The notes below the pieces were generated by a model that saw nothing but the letters and a program-made list of their open reading frames with translations, made no database searches and was not told the origin of the DNA. A DNA stretch of 64,000 nucleotides from Ianthella basta (Eukaryota > Porifera > Demospongiae > Verongiida > Ianthellidae), in contig OZ025878.1 of NCBI GenBank assembly GCA_964019415.1, forward strand, positions 4,344,512 through 4,408,511. Reading direction: 5' to 3'. Positions 52,801 through 62,356 of this stretch are shown here, one piece after another. A program made the translations under genes and the position numbers. Each line of letters opens with the position of its first letter. Positions within the stretch are counted from its first letter, which is position 1.

Positions 52801-55800
52801 CACACACAGCACAGTAACAGTGCTATGTTGGTACTATATATACATGTGATCAGTCTATCATGTTAGACCATGTCCTTGAAGGACATAGACTGCTGATTAC
52901 GTACCTGGGACGGGCTTTGAGGCGGGAGGGTCTAGCATGCTAGAACGTATGGTGACAAGCAGTGTTGCTTGCACTAGAGTCAATGTATGCAATGGTAAGA
53001 AGGAATCCACCCAACACTTACGTATAATACGTCCAAGGTATATTGCACTGTGGCATACTATGGTGCTCTAAACAGGTATATTTATATAAGTTTGAATTCA
53101 TTGTAACACTAACACACCAAACTTTACACCATGCATGCACATTAAAGTGGACAGGTGGGGCAGCAAATTGGCTTATGGTAGGGATCCATCCATTGGAGGG
53201 GTTGCTCTGATTGAGTTAGTGTAATAGAGTTGGTACACTACAATGCTCATACAGTTTAGTGGTTAGTGTGCAGCTCAAGGGATGCAATGTTACATGGTGC
53301 AATTCAATCCAAACAGACAACCACAACACAGTGTAGTAGATACTATGTATGTAAGTTAGGCTCTCACCACTGCAGGACACTTGGAAGAGGTTGTCCACGG
53401 CACACTTTTTGAACACACTTCCTTTGAGCTCCACAAACTGGTTGGATATCATGATGGTGAGGAGTGCCTTGTTGTGGGAATTGATGGCTACGTTGAGTGT
53501 GGCTGCCTGGAACAACACAACTATACAATGCAGAACTGGTACATAGATGGTTAAGGACTACAACTGGCATAGGGTAATCAGCAGGCTCTCCAAAGAAAGG
53601 GTTGTTACAATCCCATCCATACATAACTGCAAGCACTAAGCACCACATCAGAGGGGCTGAATCTGCCACACATACTGTATCCACTCCTAACATTCTTCAT
53701 TCTTACACAAATCCATGTTACAGTCATACACTCACACATTGCACCTCTACAGCATACCAGATTTACTACTAGGACACTTTCCATGAACATACATGGAGTT
53801 GAAAAGGATACAGACATACATATTGGAGATTACAAAGTGGAGGACTAGATTCACTGCATCCCTCTTCCTCTTCCTCCTTCCTGGCTCACCGCAGAACCGG
53901 ACCACTGCCAACCAATACAGTGAGTCCAGTGTATCTCGACCCACTGACGTTAGGAGGCGCTCAAATATGTCCAGCATGTTGAAAATGACATACAGTTTCA
54001 AGATGGATTGCCCTCGCACCATGTGGTAAATGATGGAGGTGTCTACACGCTGCAATGCAAGAATCCCCAACACCAGGAGAACGGCTGTACGTACATGGAA
54101 TAGCAAGTAGGTGAAATATATTATAGGAGTCCACAAAGTAGTGAAGAAGCAGTAGCATTATAAGCCAACCAGTGCAACACTGCACAGTTAACTGGACTGC
54201 TAGGGTAGGCACAGAGATATAGTGAAAATAATGTTCACCTAATCTTTGTTATTATTTGCAATGCATTAACAGACACTCAGCAGATTATGTAATCCACATT
54301 GTGTCATCACAACCGTACAGCAAGTGCCCAATCAGAACTTGCATACACTGCACCTCTGATGATATCACAGACATAGGCTGGCCGCTTCAGAGGCCACCTG
54401 CAGCAGAAGAGGAGCTGGAAGAGTCCTATGAATATCCTTATTGGCAGGAATGTATACATGAAGAGAAATGCATTGAAGCACATGAGAGATCCATGAATGA
54501 GTAGCTGCATTGGTAAGGAAAAATGAAATAATGTGGAGAAATCATGGCAGTAATGTGGAATCCAAAGCAGGGCTCTTATGCACTCTAGCAAGGTCTGTTG
54601 CGGTCTCACGGTGCACTCTTGCCAGAATATAATGTACCCAGTAGTGATGTCCATTACTCAAACACCAACTGCAATGTAAGCTAAGCCAAAGGACATTCCC
54701 CCCACAGCACAACCACCCCTGATAGCCACTGCAACACACAAATCATAGAACACGAGCTGTTGATGATAGTTTGGCATTATGTAAGTGTTGTAATCAAACT
54801 CGGTACAGACAGTGTGTATCCCAAGTCATCAAATTTCTCTAGGAATAGCCAGATACTTAGTTCTCTAACCAACCATAACGGCAGCAGCCATTTTACGGAT
54901 GTCGCATGATGTTTTTTATGTTTTCTGGTGCGTAAAATGGTGTGTTAATCGATCGCCGTGCAAAATCAGACAGCACAGTAGTGCTTCAGTCATGTACAGC
55001 GGATTTATGCAACCTTGCAACTGCTCCTACACCATGGACAGTTGTTACCTAGGATACGGACTGGTACTGTACTCACCTATTATATATCACCCTGTTCGTA
55101 TCCTAGGTAACGACTACCCAGGTATGGGAACTGTTGCAAGGTTGCATAAATCCGCTGTACATGGATGTATGCATGCAGCATGGTGGTATATATTTGTACA
55201 TGGGAACATGTACGTAGCTTGAATGGGCATATGCATGCAATAGGATAGTCTCCTGCGGCAACCCTTGTTATTGCACACTCACATGTACACTTGCACTATA
55301 ATACGCAGGCGGAGAAACAGGGGATGGTAGCAAGACCGCAAGCGCGGCAAAATGTAGGCAGATGTAGGGATGGTGAAAACGTATTCAAAGTCAGCGCATG
55401 TTAATGACCTGGGTTTTGCATTGACCAGCCCTCCTTGTTGCATGGACCAGCTGGCCCCCCTCCTTGTTGCATGGACCGGCCCTCCTCCTGTTTTTGAAGG
55501 AAACATTTTTACACACCCTTTGTATTGATGGTGTCTTCTATTCAAGGGTAGGAGAGATTTGTGCTGCCTAGCATCGGAGAGACAGCCAAAAAACACTAGA
55601 TTTCTATTTTTAATGCACAATCTTCTTATTTCAATGCATTGTATTACCTGTTTCATGGCACTTGATCGCCTTTCCTGCTGTAAGTGCCTGTTGGTCTATG
55701 TTACATTTTATCATACTCATTGAAGTGTTGATGGGCCTAGAATTGCTCCAAAAGTACTCACAGAACATCTAAATTTCAAAACTTTTCTTGGGGGGGCATG

Positions 55801-56895
55801 CCCCCAGCCCCCTAGTTTGCGTCACATCATCTATGGCCTGACCAGTTATTATCTTGGTGCTACAGCCCTGCTCCAGGAGCACTGTACTCTAGGAGCACTG
55901 TACTCTAGGAGCAATGTACTCTAGGAGCACTGTACTCTAGGAGCAATGTACTCTAGGAGCACTGTACTCTAGGAGCACTGTACTCTAGGAGCAATGTACT
56001 CTAGGAGCAATGTACTCTAGGAGCACTGTACTCTAGGAGCACTGTACTCTAGGAGCAATGTACTCTAGGAGCACTGTACTCTAGGAGCACTGTACTCTAG
56101 GAGCACTGTACTCTAGGAGCACTGTACCCTCCGAGCACTGTACCCTCCGAGCACTGTACTCTAGGAGCACTGTACTCTAGGAGCACTGTACTCTAGGAGC
56201 ACTGTACTCTAGGAGCACTGTACCCTCCGAGCACTGTGCTCTAGGAGCACTGTACTCTATACCAACACTTTATTTTCTGCCTTGCTGCACATAGCGATTT
56301 TGGCTGCCCAACTACAGAGCACACACAAGGTGGCATGACAGACTGACCACACAGTGCCAGAAAACAAATGCATATAGGGAAAGGAACGCATGAATAATGT
56401 TAGTTCGTCCCCAAGATCTATGCTTACTATTAATCTTTCAACACACACTGTTCAACTAATCCATCTCTACTCATTGAATTACTGACATACAGTGCATCGA
56501 AGGACAGCGCTGCAGGGCAAAAGTTGTTGCAAAACGTGTGAGTGTGGCCAACCTTTTCAAGCTGCCTTGGTGTCTGCATGAAGGTGTCCATTCGTCTTTG
56601 CCTTTCAGTGTACATCTTGTCATCTCCTTTGGCAAGGTACCCTCTTGTCAGCTCATCCTTCAGGTAGGACCAGAGCCCCGTGTCTACGCCTGTGGGTGGG
56701 ATACGAAAGATATAGCAGATAGTGTGATAGGTTGCAAGCCACGTGCGCATGGCCAGTAGCGATCACAGCCTAGTGTATATACGTATACCCACATACACAC
56801 GACTATAGCACGTCTGAGACTGTGCACAAACGCGTACCCGGTAGCTCTTCTTCCTGGTCCGAGCTGCATCGTTCTCTTCTTCGATCGCGACTCAT
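49822..56895 (-). CDS. TAPT1: TAPT1-like multipass membrane protein
   Basis: Eleven exons on the minus strand: 56895-56838, 56689-56553, 54504-54354, 54084 to about 53789, 53506-53368, 52732-52652, 52202-52093, 51425-51369, 50676-50617, 50393-50326, 49981-49822 (TAG); about 438 residues (human 567). Blocks: SYLKDELTRGYLAKGDDKMY, RRMDTFMQTPRQLEK, YHMVRGQSILKLYVIFNMLD, TLNVAINSHNKALLTIMISN, FVELKGSVFKKC, RERFGNVVLIFIVCMRNLAQ, DHLQELLPDVILILGSEVLV, WIKHAFLLKFNNI and GRLGFIPLPFACL. TAPT1 is a conserved ER/Golgi-type membrane protein linked to ciliary basal bodies and skeletal patterning. All phases close except exon 4 to 5, where frame needs a weak donor (TAT|GTTCAT) while a stronger GTATGT 4 bases upstream is out of frame. 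Confidence 0.92.
54990..55164. repeat. Long inverted repeat, about 70-bp arms
   Basis: Left arm starts CATGTACAGCGGATTTATGC; the right arm reverse-complemented starts CATGTACAGCGGATTTATGC too. Further in, GTTACCTAGGATACG matches on both arms. The loop is about 35 bp. Probably a MITE. Confidence 0.85.
55872..56258 (+). repeat. Minisatellite, 16-bp unit, about 24 copies
   Basis: Unit GAGCACTGTACTCTAG, with variants GAGCAATGTACTCTAG and GAGCACTGTACCCTCC interspersed in blocks. Confidence 0.95.
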
Positions 56896-57033
56896 CCTAT
56901 CACAAGTATCCGGGAATTCCCCCTGGGCACTGCAGTTGCCTGCATGCGTGTGCCACCCCACATGTAGCATTATAGTAGCAACATACGTACATGATACAGT
57001 GTGCGTGCGTGTGTGTGTGTGTGTGTGTGCATG

Positions 57034-57601
57034 TCACTGTCGCGGCAGTGCTGTTCTATCCACTGGTTCTTCACTAACAGCCAGCTCTTCCTTTTGCTGC
57101 AGTGGATTACGAGCAGCCACCAGCTCGTCCAGTTCCATCAAACACTTGGGACTAACCACTGAATTCTACACATAAACACAAAGGAGCATAATCGTAACAG
57201 AGGCTAATAGTGTCTACCAGCAAAAGCACTAAACCTTCAGCACTAAATTGTATTAACTATGAACTGGTAACTCCACATCTTTACCAGTACACTGTCAAAC
57301 CAGTGCATATGTAGCACTCCCCTCACCCCCACCCCCCACCCCACACACACACTCTCAAGCTCTCCCCTCCCGGGCCCTCAATATAAGGCAGCAGATGCTG
57401 ATGCATAACACTGTTCTATGCATGCTCTAGTTTCTGGTGAAGTCAAGTGCTTTGCTTTGCATACTTTGACAGACAGCCTCAGCAGTCCCTGCCCTCTCTC
57501 TGTCGCAGACACCTGCTTCTTCATGGCTTCCACTAGCAGACCCACTCCATGGTCAGTGAGGTGGTTGTCTGCAGGCAGTGAGCAGAGGTGAATGAACACA
57601 C

Positions 57602-57666
<65 letters not shown>

Positions 57667-60600
57667 GTGCGCACGCTTCAACACCATTTGCACACATACA
57701 AATGCACACACTATTACTAGTTATCACCAACTACAGAGATAGGATCTGATTCACACAAACCACATCTGAAATAAGTGATGGAGGACCATTTGAAAGTGAA
57801 ATACACAAGCAAAGTCTAGTGAATACAAAGGCTGTACACAACCTGTGCAGTCCCACCCAGTTACTTCTCATCCTACTGCTATTGTATACGTAGGTGAAGA
57901 GAACACAGGGCCTCGCTGGGTACCTAGCTGTGCACAAGTATATATATTATGCTAAAGGTCAATAACATAATAAGAGATTCATTGTTGAGCCATGTGCAAA
58001 CAGGGAAAGGTTAATTCAGCAAGGCATGCATTAGAAAAGGTACAAGTTGAGGACGTTTCAATCTCAAGTGTCTTAGTCAGCCGAATGCCACTCACAGGCT
58101 AGTGAGACACTGGCCAGGGCCATGTTCCCATACATCTTGAGCACTCCCTTGTCCTCTGAGACATGCTCCAGCAGGGGACTGACTAGCTTGGGCAGCTCCT
58201 AGGGATGTAATACACAACAGACACACAGCTACACTTTAGCAACACACCGGCCACCTACACACACCACCTACACAAACCATGAATACAGTACAAACAAACA
58301 TATAGGGTCAACTGGGCTCAGCTGGTGAGCTAGACCTATAACACTGGGATAGGCCAGGAAAACCACATATTACATTGTTCCAAATGAAGCTGCAGATGTG
58401 TCTGAATAGCACGGAGACTAGACAGTATCCCCTCGGGGCACACAGCACTTCATTAAAGATGCATTTCCCATGTGTGAAAGACTTCAATATACAGTAGCAT
58501 TCAATAACACACACAAAGAGATAAGGCAGGAACCCACACAGCCACACACAGTAGGATGAAACAGCATCCACCAAACACGCTACTCAGTGGCAGCCACTAG
58601 TGTTGTATAGCAGACCACAGCCAGGTACCCAGCGTGAACTCCGGCACTCACTGGGGGCGGGGTGCCTGGTGGGGGCTCAGAAGGTAGCTTCTTGCCAGTT
58701 TTGCTGTCCTTTCCTTTGCCAGGCTTTTTAGGTTCAGCAACACTGCCTGGAGAGTGGAAACAGAGGAGGGAAATGAGGGAGGGGGAGCATGGGAAAGGAG
58801 AGGAGGGGAGACGGACGGAGTGGGGAGAGAAAGGGATTCAAAAGGGTTAGGGAACTGCGTATGCAAAGAAGCATTATAGAGTACATGCAGAGAAATGCAC
58901 CTGCACAGTCACTGACAGTCTGATACAAGTTGATACTTAAGGGAGGAAAGACTCCAGAGTATGTATGGACATTTACTATACAAGATCTCTGTCCACATAT
59001 TGACTGCTTTGTATGTACAAGTAAGTACTGGTCTATGAGCTCTTGTGCAAGTATGCGTGGAAATAGTGCTTACTTCGTCTCGTTTTGTCCTCCTTCTTCC
59101 CTCCCTTGTCATCCTTCTTAGCTGAATCCTTCTTCCCGGCCTGTTTGGCACTGCCCTTGTCCAGCTTGGATCCCCGGCCATGCTTGTCCGGAGAAGCCTG
59201 CATGGATAAGCTGTTGCGGGGAGTGAGTCCTGAAGCACTGGCATCAAAGTCCACTCCCCCCTCTTCCCCGCCACGCCCCACAGTTGACATCAGAAGCCTC
59301 CTCCTGTGAACAATCTCTTCGTGGGACAACACAAATTGGTTGGAAAGAGCCTGGGGAAGACAACAAGGAGACAATGAAGGGGGAATGACCCAATAACTCA
59401 CAGATGATGATCTACAGACCACATCAACCTTATCTTCCCCTCTTTGCTATTGTAGCTTTAGATACCCATGTATAAACATCTGAAAGTGTCGTGCACATTA
59501 CAGTCAAAAACACAAATTTCTAGTCTACACACACATGCGCGCACACACACACACACACACCGCATGCACCTCTGCAAGCTGCCCAGCTCCCACGTCACTG
59601 ATATAGTTCTGTGTCAGTGATAGTAGAAGGAGAGCCCTGTTCACTCTCAGCCCTTTCACAAGCCACTTCATCCCCTCATCGCCAATCCTGTTGCAAGCAA
59701 GATTCAAGGACACAAGATGTTCATTGTCCATGAGAGCAGGCCCCAGGGTGGCACAGTGGGCGTCGCTGAGTGAACAGCACTTCAGGGAGAGGTGGGTGAG
59801 GGGACAGGAGAGGAGAGCACTTGTGTCCTCTGGGAGGAGGCAGCCGTCCAGAGAGAGATGCCTGCAAAGAGGGGGGGGGGACATCACCAGTACAAGCTGT
59901 TCCAAATCACATGACCTGCCAGTACCGCATGCCTCACACCGCAGCACACTAACCTCAAGTTCTTCTTGACTGCAATGGAAGCAATTCCCTGTAGGAGTGC
60001 TGGAGTGAGGGCCATGTCTAGCAGCTTGATGTGGTCCAGTGCAGACGGCACCAACTCCAGGGCCATTTTGAAAGGTTCAATGTGACTGTCTGGGAGGGTT
60101 GTCTCTACAGGGCAGAGCGGGCATATGGGTAAGGATACTATGAGACAGGGCCTAGTACAGTGAGATAGGGGACACTGGTGTGGTGCAGTGAGATAGGGGA
60201 CACTGGTGTAGTACAGTGAGATAGGGGACACTGGTGTGGTACAGTGAGATAGGGGACACTGGTGTAGTACAGTGAGATAGGGGACACTGATGTAGTCCAG
60301 TGAGATAGGGGACACTGGTGTGGTACAGTGAGATAGGGGACACTGGTGTAGTACAGTGAGATAGGGGACACTGGTGTAGTACAGTGAGATAGGGGACACT
60401 GGTGTAGTACAGTGAGATAGGGGACACTGGTGTAGTACAGTGAGATAGGGGACACTGGTGTAGTACAGTGAGATAGGGGACACTGGTGTAGTACAGTGAG
60501 ATAGGGGACACTGGTGTAGTACAGTGAGATAGGGGATAGGGGGCATTGGAGGTGCTACAAGCCTAGCAAGCTGTCAGTGCTCAAGTGAAGGCAAAACATT

Positions 60601-61545
60601 GAAACTACATTCATTCAACTTCATTTGCACTATACTGCGACTGACCCCAAAGGGCAGGGATGCTTTAATGGGCACATTGAAGTGGAGCAGGTCACCAACT
60701 GCACTCAGCAATATGTACTGGCTGGCTTCTAATGCACTTTAGCCATTCCCAAATGCTGTGTGATTACAGCGTGTATTAACAGACAAAGCCAACAGCTGAC
60801 ACAGCATGCTGCACCTTCAGCTGTACATGGCATGCAAGAAGCCACCCAACACGTGGGTAGGAGCTACATACTGCAGAGATATGGGCCAGTATGGCTACTG
60901 GTCAGTGGGTGAGTGTTAGGTGAGCCTCCCTCACAGGACCAGTACACAGAGCTTGGCAGTACATGGCCATGCACAGTGATCAAACCAGGTGAAGGGGCAG
61001 CAAAGTGCAGTCTGAATATCTTAATACAACTACTGTAATCGGTGCATCAACCTCCTGCAGACACAGACGCAGCACCGAGCAGAAAGCACAGATGGCTGAC
61101 ATCTTAGATGTAAATTGAAAGTGAACAGGCCGATATATAACAGAGTAGTGAACACTGTAGTATAAACTGCATTAGTGCCTTTACTGATACTTCCAGTTAT
61201 TGGAAAGATAACCATCTGGTAGTTGCCTTGATGTCAAGTACGTATGCCAACATTGTGCGCGAAGGACATATTGCAATGGTACAACTTGGATCACACACCA
61301 AGCTTGGCTTAAAGAACTCTCCTTATACAATACATTGTTACTTACGGGCCACCTGTATCTCTGATAGAGTAGATGGATCAGTGTCATCCTTCAGTATTAG
61401 GTTGATAAACTTTCCTGGTCGCACTGCATTCACTTGCACATCCAGTGCAGTGAGACCACTGCGCTCACACAAGACAGGGTAGTCCTCAGCAAAGTCCCCC
61501 ACCAAGCCATCTGCATCATTAGCAACATTAGCAACACGCACACAT

Positions 61546-61630
<85 letters not shown>

Positions 61631-61631
61631 T

Positions 61632-61669
<38 letters not shown>

Positions 61670-62239
61670 TGACATGTGTACCCCAGGCACAGATAGCCCA
61701 AAACGTGTACTCTATCCCATCCCATCCTTCTAAAGTCTAGGTCATGTACAATCACACAACCTGGGGGGAGGAGGGGGGGTGAACGCTCTAAATCCTCTCC
61801 TCCCTCCTCTAAGTGTTTGCCAATGTATTAAATCAATGGCACTAATGTGATATTTACTTGCCAAACTGCAAATTGCATCAGATTCATGATCAGAGGGCCT
61901 CAAATCCAAATTTTCCTTGTTAGGGCATTGATCCCAGCCCCCTCTCAGAGGTATATACCTTTGGTCACTACACCTACCCCCCCCCCGCCCCCGCCAATTT
62001 TATTTCCTAGATAGAACTCTGCACACAAACCATGGCATCAACAAAACACCCTTCAGAAAGACAAAGACGAATCCATGTAGCCATGTACTGTAGCTAGTTC
62101 ATGCAGCACTATCAAGATGTTGCAATACACCACTTAGTTTCTTTTCACATGTAAACCTGCCATAAGGGTTGGAATCGTCTTGGCTTTGCTGCTCTTGTTC
62201 TTTCGAATTTGCCTTCGTCTGCTTTCCACTTTTCCCCAT
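57034..62239 (-). CDS. LRRC71: Leucine-rich repeat protein LRRC71-like
   Basis: Exons on the minus strand: 62239-62161, 61510-61353, 60102-59954, 59861-59570, 59350-59074, 58746-58652, 58198-58096, 57568-57465, 57165-57034 (TGA); about 462 residues. Motifs: EDYPVLCERSGLTAL, then LRR units LTHLSLKCCSLSDAHCATLG, HLVSLNLACNRIGDEGMKWL and LLLLSLTQNYISDVGAGQLA, then EEIVHRRRLLMSTVG, a Lys/Ser-rich linker (KLDKGSAKQAGKKDSAKKDD), a segment ELPKLVSPLLEHVSEDKGVL and a last LRR (LAYNHLTDHGVGLLVEAM). This order, including the Lys-rich insertion between LRR blocks, is that of LRRC71, a poorly characterised protein expressed with motile cilia. Joining exon 1 to exon 2 in frame needs a GC donor (TATG|GCAGGT), so exon 1 is the least certain. 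Confidence 0.82.
57602..57662 (+). repeat. (CA)n microsatellite
   Basis: About 30 CA units in LRRC71 intron 7, immediately before exon 8 on the minus strand. Confidence 0.95.
60151..60537 (+). repeat. Minisatellite, 28-bp unit, about 14 copies
   Basis: Unit contains TAGTACAGTGAGATAGGGGA then CACTGGTG. Lies in LRRC71 intron 2 close to exon 3. Variants include TGGTGCAGTG and TGATGTAGTCC. The 220-residue minus-strand frame across it is repeat-encoded plus the flanking exon. Confidence 0.95.
60538..61352. other. LRRC71 intron 2, left of exon 2
   Basis: About 800 bp with no recognised exon, RNA or mobile element. Confidence 0.4.
61539..61670 (+). repeat. (CA)n(GA)n compound microsatellite
   Basis: A CA tract with a few interruptions, followed by about 10 GA units, in LRRC71 intron 1 just outside exon 2. 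Confidence 0.95.
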
Positions 62240-62356
62240 TTTCTGCCTGGCAACGATCTTGGAAAGATTCATGAATATAGTTATACCACTGTAAGCTCCG
62301 CCCCCAACATGGCAGATCCACTAATGGTTTTGATATCGTATTTACGGCGGTAAATC
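62240..62356. promoter_or_regulatory. Bidirectional promoter LRRC71 / proline-rich scaffold-like gene
   Basis: 117 bp between divergent start codons, with a GC-box-like CTCCGCCCCC at 62297 and a weak half X-box (GTTGCC on the minus strand, near 62250). No TATA box is clear. Confidence 0.4.

Larger units (their letters stand above)
54505..56552. other. TAPT1 intron 2 with two repeat structures
   Basis: Two kilobases containing the inverted repeat at 54990-55164 and the 16-bp minisatellite at 55872-56258. A self-complementary GGGGGGGCATGCCCCC occurs at about 55788. No exon was recognised. Confidence 0.5.

Noticed and set aside
53605-53817. Candidate extra TAPT1 exon between exons 4 and 5
   Set aside because: No acceptor-donor pair in this stretch gave the right phase, and direct joining already matches the human length.
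55872-56258. Possible CRISPR-like array of short repeats
   Set aside because: Units are directly adjacent with no unique spacers, and the host is a eukaryote; it is a minisatellite.
59884-60546. 220-residue minus-strand frame with repeated YTSVPYLTVLHQCPLSH peptide
   Set aside because: Encoded by the 28-bp minisatellite; only its end is LRRC71 exon 3.
62242-62256. RFX X-box upstream of the cilia-related LRRC71 gene
   Set aside because: Only the GTTGCC half matches; the second half deviates at key positions.
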